From Herbinix sp. (GTDB lineage: Bacteria > Bacillota > Clostridia > Lachnospirales > Lachnospiraceae), in the NCBI GenBank assembly GCA_029238935.1, contig JAQZBN010000018.1, positions 58,357 through 122,356 of the forward strand: 64,000 bases of DNA, in the 5' to 3' direction. Position numbers and translations under genes: made by a program. Under the pieces are notes generated by a model. The model was not told the origin of the DNA, did not search any database, and saw only the letters and a list, made by a program, of their open reading frames with translations. Of this stretch, positions 56,090 to 64,000 are shown in pieces; the stretch's first letter is position 1, and each line of letters opens with the position of its first letter.

Positions 56090-57166
56090 ATGAAACAATC
56101 ATTACGAATTCCTGTACCGGCTGTTGGTTTTAACCCACCGGTTTACATTTGCAATCGAACTACAAAACCCTTTACTCTTGACGGTAACATTCATAAGGAA
56201 TTTTGGGCAGATGCTCCTTTTACGGATGACTTTGTGGATATTGAAGGTCCACATATGCCGACTCCACGTTTTCGCACCCGTGCAAAAATGCTATGGGATG
56301 ATAATAACCTGTACATATCAGCTTTGTTAGAAGGCACTGAAATCTGGGCACACCTTACCGAACGGGACTGTGTGATCTTTCAAGATAATGACTTCGAGAT
56401 ATTTATCGATCCAGACTCTGATACCCAGCAATACATTGAATACGAGATGAATGCTAGAAATACGGTTTGGGACTTGTTACTAACCAAAGCTTACCGCGAC
56501 AACGGAAAAGCAATTAATGGTTTTGACCTTCACGGGTTAAAGACCGCTGTCCATATCAATGGTGTCCTCAATGACCCCAAAGCAGATAATAAGGAATGGT
56601 CTGTGGAGGTAGTAATTCCTTTTTCTGCTATCAGCGAATGCAATGACGATAATCGTACACCAAATCACGGTGAATATTACCGTATTAATTTTTCAAGGGT
56701 TCAATGGCTTGTTGATTTTGTAGACGGAAACTATCACAAACGGATAAATCCTGTTACAGAACAAGTGTTACCGGAAGATAACTGGGTATGGTCTCCAACC
56801 GGTGTAATCAATATACACTATCCCGAGTTATGGGGCTTTTTATTTTTCAATGATGGTAGTCATTCAGAGCTTAATTTTTCCATACCCGAGGATGAAAAAA
56901 TCAAATGGGAATTAAGAAAACTCTACTACGCAGAGCAGGCTTATATGGATCATCATGGATCCTACACAAACTCACTTACCCAATTGACCGATCTATTACA
57001 ATCAATCTGCCCGAACAATACAAATCATACCGTAGCTCCTTTGCCTTATACAATCGAGACTACAACTCATACGTTCGAAATACATTGCCCTAATACAAGT
57101 GGTACAGGAAAGTTCATTTTATGTTCTGATGGTAAAATAAAAAGCATTGGAAAAGGAGTAAATTAA
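56090..57166 (+). CDS. CBM9-like carbohydrate-binding protein without signal peptide
   Basis: The 358-residue product shows the family-9-like carbohydrate-binding fold: TTKPFTLDGNIHKEFWADAP, AKMLWDDNNLYISALLEG, FEIFIDPDSDTQQYIEYEMN, TVWDLLLTKAYRDNG and WSVEVVIPFSAI. CBM9 modules bind reducing ends of glycans and usually belong to secreted enzymes. This one has no signal peptide and is made alone, so it may act in the cytoplasm. It starts after ACGGAGG and is followed one base later by the LacI-family gene, so the two are co-transcribed and possibly share a ligand. Confidence 0.85.
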   Translation: MKQSLRIPVPAVGFNPPVYICNRTTKPFTLDGNIHKEFWADAPFTDDFVDIEGPHMPTPRFRTRAKMLWDDNNLYISALLEGTEIWAHLTERDCVIFQDNDFEIFIDPDSDTQQYIEYEMNARNTVWDLLLTKAYRDNGKAINGFDLHGLKTAVHINGVLNDPKADNKEWSVEVVIPFSAISECNDDNRTPNHGEYYRINFSRVQWLVDFVDGNYHKRINPVTEQVLPEDNWVWSPTGVINIHYPELWGFLFFNDGSHSELNFSIPEDEKIKWELRKLYYAEQAYMDHHGSYTNSLTQLTDLLQSICPNNTNHTVAPLPYTIETTTHTFEIHCPNTSGTGKFILCSDGKIKSIGKGVN

Positions 57167-57167
57167 C

Positions 57168-58205
57168 ATGAAGAAAGCAACTCTTCAGGATATTGCAGAT
57201 GCCTTAGGGATTTCCAGAGTTACTGTTTGGAAATTGTTCAGCGGCCGTGAAGGTGTCTCGGAAGAATTGAAAAACAAAATAATTCAAAAAGCAATCGAAT
57301 TAAATTATAATCTGCCGGAAGAATACAGACTTCCGCCCAAGACACAACCTTCTTCCAATCAAATCACGATCTCCATAGTGGTATCCCGTCCTGAAACTTC
57401 ACTTTTTTGGATGACTATCATTCACGAAATAGCCAAAGAAGGAACGAAATACAACATCAATTTAATGTATACGTATCTTCCATCTGCAATAACTGAAGAC
57501 TATACCTTACCACCTTTATTATCCAATGGGTCTGTACAAGGAATTATTGTGTTAAATGTGTATCACGAGAAGTTAATCAAGATGTTGAGCGAACTTCCTA
57601 CTCCTAAAGTTTTCATGGATTCAGTAAATTCGATACCTTTCAACGAGTTGAACGGTGATTTAATGTTAATTGAAGGCAAATCCTGTATTGCTACCATCGT
57701 TGACCATATCATCGAACTTGGTCGGACCGATATTGGCTTTATTGGAGACATTAATTATGCACAAACAAATTATGAACGCTATCGAGGTTTTACTCATGCC
57801 ATGAACGAACACAACGTTCGCATTAATCCCAAGTACTGTATGATCGGATCCATTGGTATTGATACCTACCAAGAGGAGATTGAAGATTTTATCAATCGTT
57901 TGGACAAGTTACCGGAAGCATTTATATGTGCCAGTGACTTCATTGCCAGTCTGCTCTGTAAGTCTTTAGAAAAGCGTGGCTATCGTATCCCAGAGGATAT
58001 TGCTATTTCTGGATTTGATGGCAATCCCGAATTCAAAGGAGCTGCCGACCTTACTACCGTACAGGTACATAATAAGGATATTGGCATACGCTTGGCTATC
58101 CAAGCGTTGTATCGGATTGAACATCCCAGTGCTTGCTATGAAATTTCCTATTTCCGTTCCGATGTTATTTTTCGGGAATCAACTAACTTTCCATTAAAGA
58201 AATAA
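57168..58205 (+). CDS. LacI/GalR-family transcriptional regulator
   Basis: The 345-residue protein starts with the LacI HTH (TLQDIADALGISRVTVWKLF, hinge near SEELKNKIIQKAIELNYNL) and continues with a periplasmic-binding-like sensor domain (SIVVSRPETSLFWMTIIHEI, GFIGDINYAQTNYERYRGF, DIAISGFDGNPEFKG, LTTVQVHNKDIGIRLAIQAL). It should bind an imported sugar or sugar phosphate and control nearby operons. AAAAGGAG precedes the ATG. Candidate operators (TGTTAA core) lie at its own promoter and at the divergent transport operon. The recognition helix WKLFSG differs from the usual SRALNG or SRVLNG type, so the operator may not be the common LacI palindrome. Confidence 0.94.
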   Translation: MKKATLQDIADALGISRVTVWKLFSGREGVSEELKNKIIQKAIELNYNLPEEYRLPPKTQPSSNQITISIVVSRPETSLFWMTIIHEIAKEGTKYNINLMYTYLPSAITEDYTLPPLLSNGSVQGIIVLNVYHEKLIKMLSELPTPKVFMDSVNSIPFNELNGDLMLIEGKSCIATIVDHIIELGRTDIGFIGDINYAQTNYERYRGFTHAMNEHNVRINPKYCMIGSIGIDTYQEEIEDFINRLDKLPEAFICASDFIASLLCKSLEKRGYRIPEDIAISGFDGNPEFKGAADLTTVQVHNKDIGIRLAIQALYRIEHPSACYEISYFRSDVIFRESTNFPLKK

Positions 58206-58269
58206 GTTTTTACTCAATAGAAAGAATGTGTTTAAGAAAATTCTCGTCTCACATAAAAAATCACATAAA

Positions 58270-58298
58270 AATGGGGCCTGCATCCTGCAAGGCCCCAT
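58270..58298. terminator. Bidirectional terminator between LacI and esterase genes
   Basis: AATGGGGCCTGCA pairs with TGCAAGGCCCCATT with one bulged base. It lies between convergent genes; A-rich sequence precedes it, providing a T tract for minus-strand transcription. Confidence 0.8.
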
Positions 58299-58331
58299 TG
58301 CCATCTCTATTATTTCGTTTACTGTGTCAAT

Positions 58332-59537
58332 TTATTTATAGTCTAGTTGAGAACAATCAATTGCAGCAACAAATTGAAAATTCCTGTCCCCTCGGTCATA
58401 GGTCGTTTCTCTGATGAGTTTTTCAGATAAATTAGCACGAACACTTGCACACCCCTTAGGAGTTTCCACAAGGATTGGTGCAAATAAATCTATCATCTCT
58501 TCATTCACCAAAATCTGAAATTGCCCTTCTGTGGTGTCCCTTTCTATGATGATTTTATTTAGAGAAGTATCAAATCTCGCAATGATTTCGCCTTGTGTCA
58601 CTTCAGGGTTTCTTTTTAACCAATAAAAGCAATTCGTATTTCTTTTTTCTCCTCTGTTTCCAAGATCCCACACAATCCTTCCAGGCAAGGGTTCCCTCTT
58701 GTACTGTTTTAAAAAATGAATTGCATTGGTATCAGCATAGATCTCGCTTTCGTTCTTACCTTTCAGCCACGCAACCGGATCGGCCAAAACAGCTTGATCC
58801 TCTTCTTTATTATCATAGAAATTATGTCCCTTGTTCTTATGTACAAATACTCTGTGAGTATAACCTCCATCATAATGAGTTTCCAGGGAATCTAATTTTA
58901 ATCCGTACTCTATCGTAACCTTATGTCGATCATAGGCAGTATCATTCATCCCTACCTGCAGTTGAATCGGAACATTGTAAAGATTTGTTACACTAGTTCC
59001 ATTGGGATGACCTGCAGACATGTGAGTTGCAGCCAGTCGGTCAGCCATACGAGGAGCAACGATATAGACACCGTCTCCACCGGCTGAAAAACCCAACAGA
59101 TAGACGCGGTTTGGATCCGCTTGGTGAAATACTACCATGTTTTCAATTAACCGATCATACAGCGGAAAGGACTCCGGATTTCCATGGGTATCCCAGGTAT
59201 CCCTGACACCTCTTGGATTGACATAAATACCATGGGAAACGCTGTTTTTATAATAAATACCCATATGAGCCCATTGCTGGTCATTCATATCCGGTGTATC
59301 GCTCTGCCCACCTCCATGGAGAGCAATGTATAAGGGGTATCCCTCCTCATCCGGTTCACCAATGATATCCATACCATATCTCATCTGAACATCGCCATAG
59401 GTCATGACGCCTTCTTTTATCTCACGTTTTCGTACTTCGTCTTGTTTCTGTTCCTCAATATATTGTTGCCATATGATATCTCTGGCTTCTTTTACCGCAG
59501 TTTGATCAATAAGATCAATTGTCCTTTTCTCTCCCAT
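58332..59537 (-). CDS. Esterase/polyhydroxybutyrate-depolymerase-like alpha/beta hydrolase
   Basis: The 401-residue protein has the oxyanion region LYIALHGGGQSDTPDMND, the nucleophile elbow YLLGFSAGGDGVYIVAPRMA, and candidate acid and His residues in QVGMNDTAYDR and HKNKGHNFYDN. A C-terminal extension of about 110 residues (WDLGNRGEKRNTNCFYWLKR) may bind substrate. It lacks a signal peptide, so it should act in the cytoplasm, perhaps removing acyl groups from imported glycans. It is the last gene of a minus-strand series that also includes two transglutaminase-like genes, 40 bp from the nearest. Confidence 0.85.
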   Translation of the reverse strand: MGEKRTIDLIDQTAVKEARDIIWQQYIEEQKQDEVRKREIKEGVMTYGDVQMRYGMDIIGEPDEEGYPLYIALHGGGQSDTPDMNDQQWAHMGIYYKNSVSHGIYVNPRGVRDTWDTHGNPESFPLYDRLIENMVVFHQADPNRVYLLGFSAGGDGVYIVAPRMADRLAATHMSAGHPNGTSVTNLYNVPIQLQVGMNDTAYDRHKVTIEYGLKLDSLETHYDGGYTHRVFVHKNKGHNFYDNKEEDQAVLADPVAWLKGKNESEIYADTNAIHFLKQYKREPLPGRIVWDLGNRGEKRNTNCFYWLKRNPEVTQGEIIARFDTSLNKIIIERDTTEGQFQILVNEEMIDLFAPILVETPKGCASVRANLSEKLIRETTYDRGDRNFQFVAAIDCSQLDYK

Positions 59538-59577
59538 AATAACTTCGATCCTTTCCCCACGAATTCCATCCTATATT

Positions 59578-62130
59578 TTACATGGTACCTTCACACTCTA
59601 CCTGCAATACTTTATGAATAAAGTCAGCACTACCTACATTATATCCACTGACTGCATAGACTCCTTTAAGACAGCCATCCGTGACCAAAACCAAGGGTAA
59701 TCCATTCTGCAGGATATCCGCAGCTTGAACGATTTGATCCGTGAGTTCCATCTGAGGCGATAGATAAATCTGTGCTTTTTCATATTCCTTTTGAAAAAGC
59801 TGTAACGTATGGTTTTCCCTTTGTCTTTCATTGGAAAGAATAATATGTAGTCCCGCCTTATCATCTCCAAGAGTATCTTTATGTTCGATCATTTCCCTTA
59901 ATATATGTTCGGTAGGTTCTTTGCCCGGATCCAAAAATAGAAACAGCTGTTTTCCTTTTGCTGTTAACTTATCCAGAGAACAATGTTCACCCTGATTCAA
60001 TTGCAGCGAACTATTCGGCAGAGTAAAGGTTCGGATCAAATCCTTTGGTTTTATCTCAGGGAACTCTAACCGAAGTTCCATAGAAGCACCATTCTTTATG
60101 TTAAAGTAAAATGATTTGGCCAGAAGATCTCCGTTACTCATACGATCCACCGTAAGGACACGGTAATCCCCTTCTTCCAGTGCGATATCCATTTGACTTT
60201 CTTTCCACTGATCCTCAACATAAAGTGTTAGATAATCCCCCTGCTGATTCCTTCTTGCCAAAGTCCACTGGGTATAATAACTTGGTTCACCCTCAGCAAT
60301 AACTTTTAGGTTGCAGGAATAATCCGGAGCATGTTCCAGTTCTCTCTCCACTGTTACAAATTTCCCTTCGGTAAAATAGGAAGCCTTGCGGTCTGCAGGA
60401 TTTAACCGCGATGGAATACCTAAGGTCCTTAAGATTGCAACGTATAGGATACGCTTTGATAACAATATCCCCTGTTGCAGCTTTAATGTACCAATTGGAG
60501 TTGCAAGTTGACAAAGAACCTCATCACCTGGCTGTTTGATTTTTTTATCCAATTCGTCCCACAGTACCTTCGGATTACTTCGATATACACTCTTCTCTTC
60601 ATCCGTTAACGTTTCTAGGATATAACTTCGATACCGTGTCAGTTCTTCATGAGCAATACGAGGACAAAGCACATATTTACGGTAAATTTCATCCTCATAT
60701 TTTTCCCGATAGGGAAGTGATAGCTTTAAATGCTCCAACAGCAAACTAGCTGGAACATCCGTTAGATCCTTTTCCGCCAGTTCCGTAAGAAGCTCCGCTT
60801 TTTCGTTTAAGCCGGCTCCAACTAGGTCCGTTTCCAAGAACTCTTTTATTTCCGAAAAGTTACCACGAGCATCTTTTAATGCCTTTTCTATGATTGCATA
60901 ATCACAATACCTTAATGCATAAGCCTCATCGTACGCTTTCTGAATGCGATCGATTCTCAGCCGTTGCAGTTTATCATTTCGCCCGTTTTGTTCTTCCTCT
61001 TGTTCCTTAGTTGCTACCTCAAAAACCGGACCATGAGGCACTGGGGCTGGCAGAACAAAATCTGTCCAAACTTCATTCTCTTCTATTTGATCAGTACAAA
61101 TGGTAACAAAGGTTTCTTTCCTCGTATCTACTATGCAGCTTGCTTTTTGTTCACCAATACCAGCCCGTACATAAATTCCTCCAAGACCTGTGGTAATCCT
61201 AACACATCCCGACGAATCCGTTTCCAGCACTGCTGCTGGAAAGAATTCACCGGTATTTAAGATTTCAAAGCTTACAGGAACCCCCTTCTGTAAAATTCCA
61301 GCGGAATTTACCACCTTCACTGTAAGCTCTGTCGTCTTCGCATAGATTGGAAGGTTATTCAAAAGAACGGATGCCCCCTTCTTTTGTAAGATATCCTCCT
61401 GTGCAATTCCTATATCGGAATAGATCGTACTGTTTATCATCATAGCTCTGGATGCAGGCACGGTAAACCATCCCTGATTTAACACTGCGCTTGGCTCACA
61501 TGCTCCGGTAAAATACCAGGCATTCTCACACCACATTTCAACCCAGGCATGGTTGTTATCACAATGAGCCCAACGAGGTGTAAAGGTAAGTCTCGCGGGT
61601 ATTCCTACGCTTCTTAGGGCTGAAACCAGTAATACCGCTTCCTCTCCACATCTTCCATATCCACTTTTACATAGAGTAAAAATACCCGCTGTCCTACGAT
61701 CGGTGGGTTGATAAGTAGCCATTTCAAAACACCATTCATTCACCTTAAGAGCTGCATCCTTCATACTTAGCCCATCAATTCTCGGATACAACTGCTCATA
61801 TAGATAATTTCTGCATTCCTCTATCTTCTCGTTATTGGATCGGTGAAACAGAACATAATGCAAAAATTGTGTTTCCGATACTTCATTACGGTAAGGTCCC
61901 TTCTCCATTAAAAACAATGCATGTTTTACATAGGAAACAAACAAAGAAAAATCATAATCTCCAATATCATTGAAAGGCATATTAGCATATAAAAATTTCA
62001 TTGCTATCTGCTCCGTATCCGTTAAGGAGTTTATACCGGAGAGTATTTCATCGGTTCGTTCTCCCAAAAGCGGTATCCGCTTCTCAAAAGCTTTTGCAAT
62101 CTCATCTTTCACAGTAATTGAAAATACCAT
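59578..62130 (-). CDS. Large transglutaminase-like protein (850 residues)
   Basis: The protein has a transglutaminase-like cysteine-protease core: C161 in GYGRCGEEAVLLVSALRSVG, H194 in DNNHAWVEMW and an acidic residue E212 in TGACEPSAV. The core is followed by an Ig-like segment (LTVKVVNSAGILQKGVPVSF), a coiled/helical region (about 380-520), a second jelly-roll-like part and a C-terminal thioredoxin-like segment (KQLFLFLDPGKEPTEHILRE). No signal peptide is visible, so the protein is probably cytoplasmic. It follows its paralogue by 11 bp. Role is likely peptide or amide cleavage or cross-linking; substrates are unknown. Confidence 0.85.
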   Translation of the reverse strand: MVFSITVKDEIAKAFEKRIPLLGERTDEILSGINSLTDTEQIAMKFLYANMPFNDIGDYDFSLFVSYVKHALFLMEKGPYRNEVSETQFLHYVLFHRSNNEKIEECRNYLYEQLYPRIDGLSMKDAALKVNEWCFEMATYQPTDRRTAGIFTLCKSGYGRCGEEAVLLVSALRSVGIPARLTFTPRWAHCDNNHAWVEMWCENAWYFTGACEPSAVLNQGWFTVPASRAMMINSTIYSDIGIAQEDILQKKGASVLLNNLPIYAKTTELTVKVVNSAGILQKGVPVSFEILNTGEFFPAAVLETDSSGCVRITTGLGGIYVRAGIGEQKASCIVDTRKETFVTICTDQIEENEVWTDFVLPAPVPHGPVFEVATKEQEEEQNGRNDKLQRLRIDRIQKAYDEAYALRYCDYAIIEKALKDARGNFSEIKEFLETDLVGAGLNEKAELLTELAEKDLTDVPASLLLEHLKLSLPYREKYEDEIYRKYVLCPRIAHEELTRYRSYILETLTDEEKSVYRSNPKVLWDELDKKIKQPGDEVLCQLATPIGTLKLQQGILLSKRILYVAILRTLGIPSRLNPADRKASYFTEGKFVTVERELEHAPDYSCNLKVIAEGEPSYYTQWTLARRNQQGDYLTLYVEDQWKESQMDIALEEGDYRVLTVDRMSNGDLLAKSFYFNIKNGASMELRLEFPEIKPKDLIRTFTLPNSSLQLNQGEHCSLDKLTAKGKQLFLFLDPGKEPTEHILREMIEHKDTLGDDKAGLHIILSNERQRENHTLQLFQKEYEKAQIYLSPQMELTDQIVQAADILQNGLPLVLVTDGCLKGVYAVSGYNVGSADFIHKVLQVECEGTM

Positions 62131-62140
62131 AATAGTCCCT

Positions 62141-64000
62141 CTATTCTCTGACTAATCTAGCCAGTACATCAGCGCTTCCGACACGATAACCGCTACAGGA
62201 ATAAATACAGCGATTGCTTCCTTTCGTCACTGCAATGAATGGAAGCTTAGTAGCATCGACCCCAGTAGCAAGACCGAAAGCCGTCAGGGTATGATCCTGC
62301 TCATCTTTCCATAGGGCCGTCTCCCCATATACCTTCAAGAACTTGCATAGGGTCTCATCCTTTAATAAAGCGCCTTCCTTCAGAATAAGATGAATTTTGC
62401 ATGGTGGAAATTCACCCATCTTAGCAAGCTGTAGCATTTCATTAAATACATGCTCGGTCGGCTCCTTTCCGGGATCAGCAAATACGAATATATTCTTATC
62501 CTCGCCGCAGATAACATCACAGCCTGTATATTTACCTTCCCCGTCTAACAGGCCAAAGCTTGGTAAAGGTGTTTCTGTAATCAAATCCTCCGCTTTCAAC
62601 TCGCTGCATACGAGCGAAAGCTCCTGTTCCTGTCCTGGTGACAAGGTAACATAATTGATTTTTCCTAATATACTTCCGCTGTTCATACGGTCACAGGTAA
62701 CGATACGATAGTTCCCCGGTATGAGTTCTACGACAAGTTTCCCATCCATAAAATCGGTTCCCCACAGGTCAAGGGTTTGATAACTTCCATCTTCATTTTT
62801 GTAGCCAATGGTAAATTGCTGATAATAAACCGGCGTCTTACCATCTTTTGATACTAACGTAAGTCTGGATTGATCTCTAAGCTTTTCATCCGCAAAGACA
62901 AAACCATTTCCTGTATAATATTGAGGTTCTGAATACACTTGATCCAACCTAGCTGCCAGGCCATAGGTTCTGCAGATTGCTACAAATAATACTTTCTTGG
63001 ATAACGGGGATGCTGCCTTCATCGTTAACGTACTCTTTGGTGTTGATACTATGGTATCGTACTCTTTTTCAGGATAATACACGATTTCCGTGTCAAGGTA
63101 GGCTAAGAGTTGCTCCGGGTTTTTTACCAGCTCTTCCCCTTTGTCTCCAAAATAGTTACGAATAAAACTTCGAAACGGAGTTGCTTTTTCAATGGATATC
63201 ATCGGAGATAATACATATTGTTCAAAAATTTCTTTTTCATACAAATTCTGGTAGCGCAAAGCGTCCAACTGATCCAACAATGTCTCCGCTTTGATATCTC
63301 TACAATCCTTCAAGAAAATAACTTTAAGTAAACTATCTTTTTCAGAAACTCCAACCCCGCTTATTTTCGTATCCAAAAACTTGCGGATTTCATCAAAATT
63401 CCCCTTCGCATTGTTTAGCGTATGTAGAATAGAAGGATATTCCTTCCACTGATTCACATAGTCTTCATCATAATAGCTATCCTGTCTTTTTTGTCGTAGA
63501 AGATCCCCGACCTTATTTTTCTCATCCTGTAGTTGCTCTTGCTCTTTTGTCATGTCAACGCCTGCCATAACAACAGAATCCGGAGCCGTAATCCGATACT
63601 TGGTCCAACCCTGTGAAGGATTTTCTTTGTTTATGATAACAGTAACTTCATTTGCTTCTTTCACATTAACAAACGTGCTTCCAGTGGCTCCCTTGTATAA
63701 CCCTTGTAGATGAACTTCTCCTAAGCCCAGTTTAATACTTGCCGTTCCATCTTCCCCGGTTCGAAGTATTGCAATCGGGAATAATTCAGCAGAGTTAACG
63801 ATCTCTACACGCACCAAAGCTTCCGGCATCGGTTTTTCTTGCTCATCCACCACACGAATTGTAACGTTATTCCCCATCGCATACCGATCCATATGGTTTA
63901 ACACAGTGACGGTTCCATCCTGGTTCGCTACTTCCTCCTGATCGTAACCAAAACCGGTGAATAATCTGGAATGTACCAGCATTGCACGGGATGCCGCATA
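62141..64000 (-). CDS. Transglutaminase-like protein, paralogue of the preceding gene (5' end outside the window)
   Basis: The frame stays open through the right edge, so the N-terminus, including the catalytic core, is missing from view. The visible 619 residues start within the segment YAASRAMLVHSRLFTGFGYD and align end to end with the neighbour, including VRIVDEQEKPMPEALVRVEI, the helical middle region, SGSILGKINYVTLSPGQEQE and the C-terminal KNIFVFADPGKEPTEHVFNE. The two proteins are clearly diverged, so the duplication is old. It starts the group transglutaminase-transglutaminase-esterase. An ATG at 63982 is internal, not the real start. Confidence 0.82.
   Translation of the reverse strand, partial: YAASRAMLVHSRLFTGFGYDQEEVANQDGTVTVLNHMDRYAMGNNVTIRVVDEQEKPMPEALVRVEIVNSAELFPIAILRTGEDGTASIKLGLGEVHLQGLYKGATGSTFVNVKEANEVTVIINKENPSQGWTKYRITAPDSVVMAGVDMTKEQEQLQDEKNKVGDLLRQKRQDSYYDEDYVNQWKEYPSILHTLNNAKGNFDEIRKFLDTKISGVGVSEKDSLLKVIFLKDCRDIKAETLLDQLDALRYQNLYEKEIFEQYVLSPMISIEKATPFRSFIRNYFGDKGEELVKNPEQLLAYLDTEIVYYPEKEYDTIVSTPKSTLTMKAASPLSKKVLFVAICRTYGLAARLDQVYSEPQYYTGNGFVFADEKLRDQSRLTLVSKDGKTPVYYQQFTIGYKNEDGSYQTLDLWGTDFMDGKLVVELIPGNYRIVTCDRMNSGSILGKINYVTLSPGQEQELSLVCSELKAEDLITETPLPSFGLLDGEGKYTGCDVICGEDKNIFVFADPGKEPTEHVFNEMLQLAKMGEFPPCKIHLILKEGALLKDETLCKFLKVYGETALWKDEQDHTLTAFGLATGVDATKLPFIAVTKGSNRCIYSCSGYRVGSADVLARLVRE

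Noticed and set aside
62141..63982. ATG at 63982 as the true start of the right-edge transglutaminase-like gene
   Set aside because: The frame continues to the window edge and upstream residues (YAASRA) align with the paralogue, so the ATG is internal.

Overview
The window looks like a piece of chromosome from a low-GC, spore-forming, anaerobic Firmicute, most likely a Lachnospiraceae-type Clostridium (family-level inference). The reasons are the AT-rich intergenic DNA, strong GGAGG ribosome-binding sites, CodY, NrdR, a YlmC/YmxH sporulation-type protein, an agr-type peptide system, and many carbohydrate ABC transporters without their own MalK-type ATPase. I see no rRNA, tRNA, insertion sequence, prophage or CRISPR array.

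Region 1 (1-6.9 kb, minus strand) is a housekeeping block that reads murA, yifB/comM, dprA, topA, codY. codY runs off the left edge. yifB carries an in-frame TAA, and MurA has Asp where most bacteria have the fosfomycin-target Cys. Region 2 (7.4-14.6 kb) is a mosaic of small regulatory genes. It holds a sigma-factor gene broken by an in-frame TGA, a lipoprotein, a DUF1062 protein, a truncated sigma factor fused to its anti-sigma domain at an A8 tract, a YmxH-like protein, nrdR, an XRE regulator with a Cys-rich repeat tail predicted to form a beta-helix, and a zinc-ribbon protein. Region 3 (15-19.8 kb) holds a ROK sugar kinase, an A-type aconitase and an alpha/beta hydrolase.

Region 4 (19.9-25.2 kb, minus) is a two-component system with a short-loop sensor kinase followed by a MacB-type ABC ATPase and a large FtsX-type permease, resembling peptide-sensing and detoxification modules. 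Region 5 (25.3-30.6 kb, minus) is a complete agr-type quorum-sensing locus: response regulator, GHKL kinase, a 47-residue AgrD-like pre-peptide and AgrB, followed by two extracytoplasmic proteins of unknown function.

Region 6 (30.8-58.2 kb) is the most striking part. A roughly 22 kb minus-strand operon encodes, in order, three HlyD-like lipoprotein adaptors, a 950-aa FtsX permease, two MacB-type ATPases (one with a C-terminal AbrB-like domain), a sugar-binding lipoprotein, a 984-aa binding protein fused to two ligand-binding-like domains, a MalF/MalG pair, an NHL-propeller/Yip1 membrane protein, a DUF5696 lipoprotein, a second MalF/MalG pair and a GH130 phosphorylase. A terminator follows. 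A separately transcribed GH35 beta-galactosidase lies beyond it, and cutC plus a divergent CBM9-like/LacI pair lie upstream. Repeated TTAACATT and TGTTAATTAA elements at both promoters suggest control by the LacI-family protein. The set looks like a glycan (probably beta-mannoside or beta-galactoside) uptake and phosphorolysis locus with an attached envelope export or sensing complex of unknown role.

Region 7 (58.3-64 kb, minus) encodes an esterase and two paralogous large transglutaminase-like proteins, the second cut by the right edge.
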